Shown: piece by piece, positions 26,092-33,653 of the stretch | Numbering within the stretch: position 1 is the first letter of the stretch | How the letters are laid out: each line of letters opens with the position of its first letter | NCBI GenBank assembly: GCA_964511405.1 | Contig: CAZEFK010000012.1 | Span: 1 to 51,419, forward strand | DNA: 51,419 bases | Direction of reading: 5' to 3' | Source: CAZEFK01 sp964511405 | GTDB taxonomy: Bacteria; Pseudomonadota; Alphaproteobacteria; Elsterales; Elsteraceae | Made by a program: the position numbers and the translations under genes | The notes under the pieces: generated by a model | Told to the model about the DNA's origin: nothing | Database searches by the model: none | What the model saw: the letters and a program-made list of their open reading frames with translations, nothing else

Positions 26092-26826
26092 ATGTCGACA
26101 GCGATCAACGTCACGATCTGGAACGAATACTGGCACGAGCGCAACAATCCCGCGGTCGGCAAGATCTACCCCGACGGGATCCATGCCACCCTCGCCCGGG
26201 CGTTGCACGACCAGGGATTGGCCTCGGTGCGGACGGCCACGCTCGATCAGCCCGAGCATGGCTTGACCAACGATGTGGTCGATCAGACCGACGTGCTGGT
26301 GTGGTGGGGCCACAAGAAGCATGGCGACGTCGCCGACGACATCGTAACCCGCGTGCAGGCACGGGTTCTGCAGGGTATGGGCCTGGTCGTGCTGCATTCC
26401 GGCCATTTCTCGAAGATCTTCAAGCGGCTCACCGGAACCGCCTGCACCGTGAACTGGCGCGAGGACGGCGAGAAGGAGCGCGTCTGGGTGGTGACGCCCG
26501 AGCATCCGATCGCGCACGGCCTCGACCGCTATTTCGAGCTCGAGAAGGAGGAGATGTATTGCGAACCGTTCGAAATCCCGACTCCCGATGAGCTGATCTT
26601 CCTGAGCTGGTTCCAGGGCGGCGAGGTGTTCCGCAGCGGCTGCACCTATGTGCGCGGCCGCGGCCGCATCTTCTATTTCCGCCCGGGTCACGAATCCTTC
26701 CCGACCTATCACAACGCGACGGTGCAAAAAGTCATTGCCAATGGCGTGCGCTGGGTCGCTCCGGTGATCCAGGACCGCAACCCGCCGGCCAACGTCAAGC
26801 GGGATCCGATCGAGCCGATCGCCTGA
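26092..26826 (+). CDS. ThuA-like domain protein
   Basis: A 244-residue protein with a ThuA/class I glutamine amidotransferase-like fold. Seen: TDVLVWWGHKKHGDV at about 64-78, GLVVLHSGHFSKIF at about 97-110, VVTPEHPIAHGL and a late RIFYFRPGHESFP. ThuA takes part in trehalose catabolism in rhizobia, and relatives co-occur with Gfo/Idh dehydrogenases and sugar transporters, as here. No signal peptide is seen, so it is probably cytoplasmic. AGGAAA precedes the ATG. It is the last gene of the LacI-controlled operon. Confidence 0.85.
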   Translation: MSTAINVTIWNEYWHERNNPAVGKIYPDGIHATLARALHDQGLASVRTATLDQPEHGLTNDVVDQTDVLVWWGHKKHGDVADDIVTRVQARVLQGMGLVVLHSGHFSKIFKRLTGTACTVNWREDGEKERVWVVTPEHPIAHGLDRYFELEKEEMYCEPFEIPTPDELIFLSWFQGGEVFRSGCTYVRGRGRIFYFRPGHESFPTYHNATVQKVIANGVRWVAPVIQDRNPPANVKRDPIEPIA

Positions 26827-26846
26827 CGGCGGCCTGCAGCCGGGGT

Positions 26847-26866
26847 GGCCCGGCGACGACCGGGCC
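26847..26866. terminator. Hairpin between convergent ThuA-like and TetR genes
   Basis: GGCCCGG (26847-26853) and CCGGGCC (26860-26866) pair around a 6-base loop in the short gap between convergent genes. It could end transcription from either side. It has no T-run. Confidence 0.45.
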
Positions 26867-26875
26867 GAAGCTGAC

Positions 26876-27517
26876 CTAGCGCCCCCGCGAGGATCGCCGC
26901 CGCGCCGCCGCCCCTGCAGCCGCATCGACCAGCATCTCGGCGGCCCATATCAGCGCGTGGCCGGGGCCGTCGGGGCCGCCGCCCAGGGTCTGGCTGATCC
27001 CATAGGCGCCCTCGACCAGCAGCAGCAGGCTGTCGGCCAGCCGCTTCGGCTCGGGCACGCGCAGGGCCTTGGCGATCTGCAGGAAGCGGTCGCGTAGCGC
27101 CTGCTTGGTCGCGGCGGCGACAGCGCGGCCCGGGTGCCCGCTGTCCGGGAACTCGGCACAGAAATTGATGAACGGGCAGCCCCGGTATCCATCCCCGGTC
27201 GTCCGCTCCGCGAGATGGGTCATGATTGCGCGAAGCTGCCGGCGCGGATCGTCGCGGTAGCGATCGAAGACCTCGTCCCAGTCTCGCAAGAACGTGTTCT
27301 TGCGCTCTTCCAGATAGGCGACGACCAAGTCGTCCTTGGACGCAAAGTTCCGATATAGGCTGATCTTCGCAACGCCAGCCTCCTTGACGATCTCTTCCAC
27401 GCCCACGGCATGGATGCCCTTGCGATAGAACAGGTCCGCCGCCACGCCGAAGACCTTGTCGCGCGCCGGCTTCGTCTCCGCCCTGCCGTCAGCCGCCGTC
27501 CCTGCAGTTCGCCCCAT
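26876..27517 (-). CDS. TetR-family transcriptional regulator
   Basis: A 213-residue repressor. The N-terminal HTH domain covers about 15-62: KVFGVAADLFYRKGIHAVGVEEIVKEAGVAKISLYRNFASKDDLV. A Cys-containing effector domain (RGCPFINFCAEFPDSGHP at about 112-129) follows. The ATG at 27517 is preferred over a GTG at 27520. Divergent from the yciI-like gene across two operator copies, so it likely represses both itself and the YciI-glycosylase pair. Confidence 0.9.
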   Translation of the reverse strand: MGRTAGTAADGRAETKPARDKVFGVAADLFYRKGIHAVGVEEIVKEAGVAKISLYRNFASKDDLVVAYLEERKNTFLRDWDEVFDRYRDDPRRQLRAIMTHLAERTTGDGYRGCPFINFCAEFPDSGHPGRAVAAATKQALRDRFLQIAKALRVPEPKRLADSLLLLVEGAYGISQTLGGGPDGPGHALIWAAEMLVDAAAGAAARRRSSRGR

Positions 27518-27547
27518 CACGCCTCAGCCTCCAGGATGTGGCTTGAT

Positions 27548-27600
27548 ATGTACCCGACCGGTCGGTAACTGTCGAGATGTTACGAACCGGTCGGGTACAT
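27548..27600. promoter_or_regulatory. Twin TetR operators in an inverted arrangement
   Basis: Two 17-base sites: TACCCGACCGGTCGGTA (27551-27567, core palindrome CCGACCGGTCGG) and TACGAACCGGTCGGGTA (27581-27597). Their outer parts form a perfect 15-base inverted repeat, ATGTACCCGACCGGT (27548-27562) and ACCGGTCGGGTACAT (27586-27600). Site centres are 30 bases apart. This is a strong match in form to TetR/AcrR operators between the divergent genes. Confidence 0.85.
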
Positions 27601-27653
27601 CGATCGAAACGTCGAGCTCTCTCACAACACTCCCAGAGTCGCATGAGGTCGCC

Positions 27654-27962
27654 ATGAAGTACTTCTTACTTGAAGGCCAACACCTGCCTCCGTTTGAAGA
27701 GTTCCGCCATCTCGAACCCGCCCATCACGCCTTCCTGCAGCAAGGCTATGATAATGGCTTCTTCCTGTTCTCGGGCCCCCACATCCCGGCCCATGGCGGC
27801 TTCCTGGTCGCGCGCGCGGCATCCCGGGAGGCACTGGACGCCTTGTTGGTCGACGAGCCGTTCGTCAAGGCGGGGAAGATGCGGTTCAGCCGGGTGACGG
27901 AATTCCACCCGGCGCAGTACCGGCCGGTCCTGAAGGACTGGTTCGCTGGTGCCGATGGCTGA
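27654..27962 (+). CDS. YciI-like protein
   Basis: A 102-residue protein of the YciI-like/dimeric alpha-beta barrel family. Seen: MKYFLLEG opening strand, HLEPAHHAFLQQGYDNGFFLFSGPH with the family's paired His region, and late DEPFVKAGKMRFSRVTEF. YciI members have hydrolase or chlorohydrolase-like roles; the function here is unknown. Its stop overlaps the next gene's start (TGATG), so both are translated together. First gene after the TetR operators. Confidence 0.8.
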   Translation: MKYFLLEGQHLPPFEEFRHLEPAHHAFLQQGYDNGFFLFSGPHIPAHGGFLVARAASREALDALLVDEPFVKAGKMRFSRVTEFHPAQYRPVLKDWFAGADG

Positions 27963-28642
27963 TGCGGCCGTTCGCCGAGATCCTGGCGATCGCGGCCGAG
28001 CGCAAGGGTGGCCTGCCGGCGGTGGAGGCGGCTCTCGCCGCCACGCCGGCGCGTCCGCGCTCGGCGGTGGCGGCGATCCCGGACGATCGAATCCTGGCCG
28101 AGATGACGCGGCGCATCTTCAATGCCGGCTTCTCCGCCCGGGTCATCGAGGCCAAGTGGCCGGCCTTCGAGGCGGCGTTCCGGCAATTCGATCCGCACGC
28201 CTGCACCTTCATGAGCGACGAGCATGCCGACGCCCTGATGAGCAACCGCGGGATCGTGCGCAACGGCGCCAAGATCCGGTCGGTGCAGATCAACGCCAAG
28301 CTGGTGCTGGACCTCGCGGCCGATCATGGCGCGGCGGCGCGCGTCTTGGCGGACTGGCCGGACGACGACTATGTCGGTCTGCTGCAGATGCTGAAGGACC
28401 GGGGGCGGTATCTGAGCGGCGATGCCGGGATGCGGTTCCTCCGCTCGATCGGCAAGCCGGCCTTCATCCTGACGAAGGACGTGGTCGCGGCGCTCGTCCG
28501 CGAGGGCGTGGTCAGCCGGGCGCCGGGCAGCAGGCGGGATTTCGCGACGGTCCAGCAGGCGTTCAACCGATGGTCTGCCGAGTCCGGCCGCAATCTGACG
28601 GACATCAGCCGCGTGCTCGCGATGAGCCTTGGGCCGCCGTGA
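27962..28642 (+). CDS. DNA-3-methyladenine glycosylase I (Tag)-like protein
   Basis: A 226-residue helical protein. The region from about 45 to 120 (ILAEMTRRIFNAGFSARVIEAKWPAFEAAFRQFDP ... GIVRNGAKIRSVQINAKLVLDL) lines up by eye with the core of Tag (FHQFDP ... GIIRHRGKIQAII). The Cys/His zinc-snap residues at Tag's two termini are absent, and the catalytic pocket block is altered, so DNA repair activity is uncertain. Translationally coupled to the YciI-like gene. Confidence 0.72.
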   Translation: MRPFAEILAIAAERKGGLPAVEAALAATPARPRSAVAAIPDDRILAEMTRRIFNAGFSARVIEAKWPAFEAAFRQFDPHACTFMSDEHADALMSNRGIVRNGAKIRSVQINAKLVLDLAADHGAAARVLADWPDDDYVGLLQMLKDRGRYLSGDAGMRFLRSIGKPAFILTKDVVAALVREGVVSRAPGSRRDFATVQQAFNRWSAESGRNLTDISRVLAMSLGPP

Positions 28643-28652
28643 CACACTGTGG

Positions 28653-28671
28653 CGACCGCGGACGGCGCGGT
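28653..28671. terminator. Hairpin between convergent glycosylase and ABC ATPase genes
   Basis: GACCGCG (28653-28659) and CGCGGTC (28665-28671) pair around the loop GACGG, followed by TTGG on the plus strand. It sits in the 49-base gap between convergent genes. Confidence 0.45.
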
Positions 28672-28691
28672 CTTGGACGTGACGGCCGCGC

Positions 28692-29426
28692 TCACGCCCC
28701 GTGCCGCGCCAGGAAGCGCTGCAGCCGCGGATGCTGCGGGTTGCCGAACAGCTCGGCCGGCGGTCCGGACTCGGCAATGCGGCCCTGGTCCATGAACCAG
28801 GCGCGGTGCGCCACCTCGCGGGCGAAGCCCATCTCGTGGGTCACCACGATCATGGTCATGCCGGCGCGGGCCAGCGCCTTCATGGCCTGCAGAACCTCGC
28901 CGACGGTTTCCGGATCGAGGGCGCTGGTCGGCTCGTCGAACAGCATGGCCTCGGGATCCATGGCGAGGGCGCGCGCGATCGCCACCCGCTGGCGCTGGCC
29001 GCCCGACAGCGCCGCCGGCAGGCGGTCGGCCCGGTCGGCCAGCCCGACCCGGGCCAGCTCGGCCATCGCGCGGTCGCGCGCCTCGGCCCGCCCCCGGCGC
29101 TTCAGACGCATCAGGCCAAGGGTGACGTTGCCCAGCGCGGTCAGATGCGGGAACAGGTTGTAGGCCTGGAACACGAAGCCCACGCGCCGGCGCAGCCGGT
29201 TGATGTCGACGCCGCGCGCCGCCACGTCGACGCCGTCGACCAGCACGCGCCCGCCCTGGACCGCTTCCAGCCGCGTCACCGTCCGGATCAGGGTCGACTT
29301 GCCCGATCCCGAGGCGCCCAGCACGACCAGCACCTCGCCCTGGGCCACGGTCCCGGTCACGCCTGCCAGCACCTGGTGCGGGCCGAACCACTTCTCGACA
29401 TGCTCGAAGCGGATCATGTCAGGCAT
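28692..29426 (-). CDS. Polar amino acid ABC transporter ATP-binding protein (GlnQ/GltL type)
   Basis: A 244-residue ATPase. Walker A GASGSGKST at 37-45, Q-loop VFQAYNLFPH at about 85-94, signature LSGGQ at 140-144, Walker B AMLFDEP at 160-166, and H-loop VVTHEMGFA, the usual form in polar amino acid importers. The start overlaps the upstream permease stop by 8 bases. It energises the glutamate-type importer encoded just upstream and is the last gene of that operon. Confidence 0.93.
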   Translation of the reverse strand: MPDMIRFEHVEKWFGPHQVLAGVTGTVAQGEVLVVLGASGSGKSTLIRTVTRLEAVQGGRVLVDGVDVAARGVDINRLRRRVGFVFQAYNLFPHLTALGNVTLGLMRLKRRGRAEARDRAMAELARVGLADRADRLPAALSGGQRQRVAIARALAMDPEAMLFDEPTSALDPETVGEVLQAMKALARAGMTMIVVTHEMGFAREVAHRAWFMDQGRIAESGPPAELFGNPQHPRLQRFLARHGA

Positions 29427-30126
29427 GGCGGACCGCCAGGCCGCCGCCGCGCTCGGCCGCGATCCGGCGCTCGAGCCAGCGGGCCGCGGAGGTCAGCGCG
29501 AAGCACAGGGCAAAATAGGTCAGCGCCAGCAGCCCATAGACCTCGAAGGGCTGGGTCATCAGCTCGTTGTTGACCTGGGCGGCGGCGAAGGTCACCTCGT
29601 TGGCGCTGATCACGTAGCCGAGCGAGGTCTCCTTGATGGTCGAGACGAACTGGCTGACCATGCTCGGCAGCATGTTGTGCAGCGCCTGCGGCAGCACCAC
29701 GCGCGCCATGACCGGGACATAGCCCAGGCCGAGCGCGGTGGCGGCTTCGACCTGGCCTTTGGGCAACCCTTCGATGCCGGCGCGGATAATCTCGGACAGA
29801 TAGCTGGCTTCGTAGACCACCAGGGTGATCACCAGCGTCTCGACGCCGCCGACGGCGCGGCCGATGACCAGCGGCGCCACGAAATAAGCCCAGAAGATGA
29901 ACAGGATCAGGGGCAGGCCGCGGACCACCTGGACCACCGCGATCGCCGGGGCCCGGAGCCAGCGGCGGCGGCTCAGCCGGGCCAGGGCCAGCGCCAGGGC
30001 GAAGGGGAAGCTCAAGCTGAGGCCGAGCGCCGCCATGATCAGGGTCATCGCCAGGCCGCCCAGCGGGCCGTACGGATACTGTCCGATCAGGAACAGCAGC
30101 CAGTTGTCCTCGACGATCTGGAGCAT
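29419..30126 (-). CDS. Polar amino acid ABC transporter permease
   Basis: A 235-residue HisM/GlnP-type permease. Seen: YGPLGGLAMTLIMAALGLSLSFPFALALALARLS opening, VRGLPLILFIFWAYF, and the EAA-like loop ATALGLGYVPVMARVVLPQALHNMLP. Coupled by one-base overlap to the other permease and by 8 bases to the ATPase. Two-permease layout is typical of GltJ/GltK pairs. Confidence 0.92.
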   Translation of the reverse strand: MLQIVEDNWLLFLIGQYPYGPLGGLAMTLIMAALGLSLSFPFALALALARLSRRRWLRAPAIAVVQVVRGLPLILFIFWAYFVAPLVIGRAVGGVETLVITLVVYEASYLSEIIRAGIEGLPKGQVEAATALGLGYVPVMARVVLPQALHNMLPSMVSQFVSTIKETSLGYVISANEVTFAAAQVNNELMTQPFEVYGLLALTYFALCFALTSAARWLERRIAAERGGGLAVRHA

Positions 30127-30824
30127 CAGCGGAGCTCCAGCTTCAGCCGCTTCTCGGCCAGGCTGCCGAGCGCCATGATCGCCAAGGCGATCGCCAGATA
30201 GACGACGGTGGCCACCGCGAAGGCCTGGAAAGTCTTGAAGGTGTAGCTCTCGAATTCGCGAGTGCGGTAGGTCAGCTCGCCCACGCCGATCACCATGGCC
30301 AGGCTGGTGTTCTTGAACAGCAGCAGGGTCTGGCTGATCAGCGGCGGCACCGCGATCCGGAATGCCTGGGGGATGATCACCCAGATCATCGCCGGCAGGT
30401 AGCCGAACCCGATCGAGCGCGCGGCCTCATACTGGGTCCGGGGGATCGAGCGGATGCCGCTGCGCAGGTCCTCGGTGACATAGGCGGCATTGGCCAGGCC
30501 AAGGGCGATCGCCGCCAGCAGGAATTCGCTGTGGTGGCCGTTGATCCACACGCGGATCGCGCGCGGCAGCAGCTCCGGGACGCCGAAGTACCACAGGAAG
30601 ATCTGCACCAGCAGCGGCACGTTGCGGTGGTACTCGACATAGAGCGCGACCGCCCAGGCGCATGGCCGCACCGGCACCATGCGCACCAGCGTCAGGACCA
30701 CGCCCACCACCATGCCGATCACCCAGGCGGCCGCCGTCAGGGCGAGCGTGGTGGCGACGCCCGCAAGAACCCAGCCCAGATATTGGCCCGACAGCTGGGC
30801 GGCTGTTTGGATGAGCTCGCCCAT
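30126..30824 (-). CDS. Polar amino acid ABC transporter permease
   Basis: A 232-residue HisQ/GltJ-type permease. Seen: YLGWVLAGVATTLALTAAAWVIGMVVGVVLTLVRMVPVRP, NVPLLVQIFLWYFGVPELLP, and the EAA loop ARSIGFGYLPAMIWVIIPQAFRIAVPPL. Starts 10 bases downstream of the binding protein gene. It forms the membrane channel with the 29419-30126 product. Confidence 0.92.
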   Translation of the reverse strand: MGELIQTAAQLSGQYLGWVLAGVATTLALTAAAWVIGMVVGVVLTLVRMVPVRPCAWAVALYVEYHRNVPLLVQIFLWYFGVPELLPRAIRVWINGHHSEFLLAAIALGLANAAYVTEDLRSGIRSIPRTQYEAARSIGFGYLPAMIWVIIPQAFRIAVPPLISQTLLLFKNTSLAMVIGVGELTYRTREFESYTFKTFQAFAVATVVYLAIALAIMALGSLAEKRLKLELR

Positions 30825-30834
30825 CGCGCCCCGG

Positions 30835-31644
30835 TCAGTCGGCGATCGGCTGGATCTTGAAGTCGCGCGTCATGCCGTAGACGGTGCCGGGGCCGAACCA
30901 TTTGGTGAACAGGCGGTCGGCCTCGCCCGAGGCGTCGAGGGCGGCCAGCGCCTGGTTGACGGCGGCGGTGAAGGCGGGCTCGCCCTTGCGCAGGCCCAGG
31001 CCCCACGATTCCGAGAACACGGGCTTGTCGATGATGCTGAGCGGCGACGAGGCCGGCGCTTGGTGGCGCAGCTTGACCAGGATCAGCTCGGACGCGCAGA
31101 AGCCGTCGACCTTGCCCTGCACCACCGCCAGGAACGCCGAGGAACTGTCCTGGAAGGTGACGGTCTCGGCGGTCGGCAGCACCCGCCGCACTCCCTGCTC
31201 CGACGACGAGCCCTTGAGCGCGCTGACCTTCTTGCCCGCCAGCTGATCCAGGGTGGTCAGGCCCGAGTCCGCGGCGACCAGCATCTTCTGCTGGCTGACG
31301 AAATAGGACAGGCTGTAGTCGATCTGCTGCGCCCGCTCCTTGGTCCAGCCGAGATTGGCCGCCAGGATGTCGACCCGCCCCTGGGTCAGCTCGGGGATCC
31401 GCGCCTCGACCGACATCGGCTTGAGCTCGAGCTTGACCGCCAGGGCATCGGCGACCTTGCGGCAGATGTCGACGTCGTAGCCGACGATCTCGCGCGTCTT
31501 GCGGTCCTGGAAGCTGAACGGCTCGGCCGTGCCGAGCGTGCCGCAGACGAGGGTGCCATGCGCCTTGACGTCGGCCAGCTGGTCGGCGCGGGCTGACGCG
31601 GTGGCCGCCAGGACGATGGCGACGGCGGCGAGCCAGGATTTCAT
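30835..31644 (-). CDS. Glutamate/aspartate-type ABC substrate-binding protein
   Basis: A 269-residue periplasmic binding protein (SBP_bac_3). The signal peptide covers about 1-20 (LAAVAIVLAATASARA). The mature start reads DVKAHGTLVCGTLGTAEPFSFQD, then REIVGYDVDICRKVADAL, resembling GltI. This supports an acidic, glutamate-like ligand. Cys34 and Cys61 might pair. Located between the aminotransferase and the permeases, so the imported amino acid is probably the aminotransferase substrate. Confidence 0.9.
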   Translation of the reverse strand: MKSWLAAVAIVLAATASARADQLADVKAHGTLVCGTLGTAEPFSFQDRKTREIVGYDVDICRKVADALAVKLELKPMSVEARIPELTQGRVDILAANLGWTKERAQQIDYSLSYFVSQQKMLVAADSGLTTLDQLAGKKVSALKGSSSEQGVRRVLPTAETVTFQDSSSAFLAVVQGKVDGFCASELILVKLRHQAPASSPLSIIDKPVFSESWGLGLRKGEPAFTAAVNQALAALDASGEADRLFTKWFGPGTVYGMTRDFKIQPIAD

Positions 31645-31665
31645 CAGGTTCCCCCCTTTTGATGG

Positions 31666-32883
31666 TCAGGTCAGGGCCGCACAGGCGGCGGCCAGCCGCG
31701 CGCACGCGGCCTCGATCTGGTCGAGCGATGTCGCGATCGACAGGCGCACATAGGGCGACAGGCCGTAGGCCGCGCCGTCCACCGCCGCGACGCCGGCGGC
31801 GTCCAGGAAATACAGGACCACGTCGACGTCGCTCGCCAACACCGTGCCGGCCGGCGTGGTCCGGCCGATCAGCCCGGCGCAGGACGGATAGACGTAGAAG
31901 GCGCCCTCGGGCGGGCGGCAGCTCAAGCCCGGGATCCGGTTCAGCAAGGCCACGGCGCGGTCGCGCCTGGTGCGGTAGGCGGCGCGCGCCTCGGCCACGA
32001 AGCCCTGGTCGCCGGTCAGCGCCGCCTGCGCCGCCGCCTGGCTCAGCGACGAGACGCAGGAGGTCGATTGCGACTGGATCGTGTTCATGGCGGCGATCAG
32101 CCCGCGCGGGCCGGCGCCGTAGCCGATTCGGAAGCCGGTCATGGCATAGGTCTTGGACACGCCATTGACCAGCAGGACCCGGTCGGCAAGCTCGGGCGCG
32201 ACCGCCACGGCGCAGGCCGGTGGCCGGTCGTCGAACCGGATGTGCTCGTAGATGTCGTCGGTCATCAGCGCGACATGGGCATGGCGGCCCAGCACGTCGG
32301 CCAGGCCGCGCAGCTCGTCCTGCGAATAGAAGGCGCCGGTCGGGTTGCAGGGCGAGCACAGCACCACCCAGCGGGTCCGCGGCGTGATCGCGCGCGCCAG
32401 CGCCTCTGGCGACAGCTTGAACCCCGAGGCCTCGTCGCACGGCACGATCACCGGCGTGCCGTCGCAGGCCAGCACCATGTCGGGATAGGACACCCAGTAG
32501 GGCGCCGGCACGATCACCTCGTCGCCGGCGCCGACGGTCGCCGCGAGGGCGTTGTAGATCACCTGCTTGGCGCCGCCGCCGACCGCGATCTGGTCCGGCT
32601 GGTAGCGCACCCCGTTCTCGCGGGCGAGCTTGGCCACGATCGCCTGGCGCAGCGCCGGCGTGCCGTTCACGGGCGTGTAGCGGGTCTCGCCGGCCGCGAA
32701 GGCCGCGGCGACCGCCTGGGCGATGTGCGGCGGCGTGGCGAAGTCGGGCTCGCCGGCGGTCAGGTCGATGATGTCGCGGCCCTGGGCCTTGAGCTGCCGG
32801 GCGCGGTCGCGCGCCACCATGCTCGGCGACGGCTTGATGCGCCGGACGCGCGCCGACAGGGGAATGGACGGGGACGTCGTCAC
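31666..32883 (-). CDS. Class I/II PLP-dependent aminotransferase
   Basis: A 405-residue fold-type I aminotransferase of the aspartate aminotransferase Ib type. Seen: DLTAGEPDFATPPHI at about 40-54, the tyrosine in PAPYWVSYPDM, SPCNPTG in the pyridine-ring region, DDIYEHIRF, VNGVSKTYAMTGFRIGYGAG with the Schiff-base Lys, and C-terminal VRLSIATS with the carboxylate-binding Arg. Start is a GTG at 32883 that overlaps the aldolase stop (GTGA). It sits between an aldolase and a glutamate-type importer, so a 4-substituted glutamate is a plausible amino donor. Confidence 0.88.
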   Translation of the reverse strand: MTTSPSIPLSARVRRIKPSPSMVARDRARQLKAQGRDIIDLTAGEPDFATPPHIAQAVAAAFAAGETRYTPVNGTPALRQAIVAKLARENGVRYQPDQIAVGGGAKQVIYNALAATVGAGDEVIVPAPYWVSYPDMVLACDGTPVIVPCDEASGFKLSPEALARAITPRTRWVVLCSPCNPTGAFYSQDELRGLADVLGRHAHVALMTDDIYEHIRFDDRPPACAVAVAPELADRVLLVNGVSKTYAMTGFRIGYGAGPRGLIAAMNTIQSQSTSCVSSLSQAAAQAALTGDQGFVAEARAAYRTRRDRAVALLNRIPGLSCRPPEGAFYVYPSCAGLIGRTTPAGTVLASDVDVVLYFLDAAGVAAVDGAAYGLSPYVRLSIATSLDQIEAACARLAAACAALT

Positions 32884-33548
32884 GGGGTGGCTCCCGCGAT
32901 GCCGGCCGCACCGATATAGGAATTGTCGAACCGCCCGTCGCGGATCGCGGCCAGGGCCGCGGCCTCGCGGGCTTCCTGGGCGCGCACGAGGCCCAGCAGC
33001 TCGTCCGTGTCGGCCGGCGGGATGCAGACCACCCCGTCGTCGTCGCCCAGCACCAGGTCGCCGGGCATCACCACCATGCCGTCGATTGCGACCGGGACAT
33101 TGAGCTCGCCGGGGCCGGACTTGTAGGGGCCGCGATGGGTGGCGCCGCGCGCGAAGCATGGGAAGTCGCCGTCGGCGAAGGCCGCCAGGTCGCGGATTGC
33201 GCCGTCGATGACGAAGCCCGCCACGCCCATGGCCCGGGCGCGCGTCATCATGATCTCGCCGACCAGTGCCTGGCCGAGCTCGCCGCCGCCGTCGACCACC
33301 AGCACGTCGCCCGGACGCAGCCATTCGTAGGCCCGGTGCAGGGCCAGGTTGTCGCCGGGCCGCGTCTTGACGGTGACGGCGGTGCCGACCAGGCGGCTGC
33401 CGCGATGGAAGGGCCGCAGCGCGCGCGTCCCGTGGAGGCGGTTCAGGTTGTCGGAGACCACCGCGACGGCGACGTCGCGAAAGGCATCCAGCACCGGCTG
33501 CGGCACGGGCGCAGGCGGCGGATACGACCGATGGCCGGGAAGAGGCAT
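32880..33548 (-). CDS. RraA-like aldolase (HMG/CHA aldolase type)
   Basis: A 222-residue RraA-fold protein. The E-X20-R-D motif that marks pyruvate aldolases of this family is complete (Glu98, Arg119, Asp120 in DGAIRD), together with GDVLVVDGGG and VGEIM. By family knowledge, such enzymes split 4-hydroxy-4-methyl-2-oxoglutarate or 4-carboxy-4-hydroxy-2-oxoadipate to pyruvate plus a second keto acid with a divalent metal. This argues against the RNase E inhibitor role of RraA. Start is ambiguous: 33548 (MPLPGHRS) or 33578; neither has a good ribosome binding site. First gene of its operon. Confidence 0.82.
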   Translation of the reverse strand: MPLPGHRSYPPPAPVPQPVLDAFRDVAVAVVSDNLNRLHGTRALRPFHRGSRLVGTAVTVKTRPGDNLALHRAYEWLRPGDVLVVDGGGELGQALVGEIMMTRARAMGVAGFVIDGAIRDLAAFADGDFPCFARGATHRGPYKSGPGELNVPVAIDGMVVMPGDLVLGDDDGVVCIPPADTDELLGLVRAQEAREAAALAAIRDGRFDNSYIGAAGIAGATP

Positions 33549-33614
33549 GGGATCCGACGAACAGGCTGTTGGTGACATCCAGGCGTAATCGGTTGGAGAT
33601 ATGAACAAAAGCGA

Positions 33615-33642
33615 ATAACTTTCTCGATCTAAATCACTTTCT
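33615..33642. promoter_or_regulatory. Direct-repeat element upstream of the LysR gene
   Basis: ATAACTTTCT (33615-33624) recurs as ATCACTTTCT (33633-33642), 18 bases apart, within the AT-rich divergent region. Distance and position, just ahead of the LysR ATG, fit a regulator site, but no clear T-N11-A dyad was found. Confidence 0.3.
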
Positions 33643-33653
33643 TTCGCCAAACA

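Noticed and set aside
30737..32911. 724-codon frame on the minus strand over the binding protein and aminotransferase
   Set aside because: Out-of-frame translation of the two genes; low-complexity Arg/Gly/Ala-rich content.
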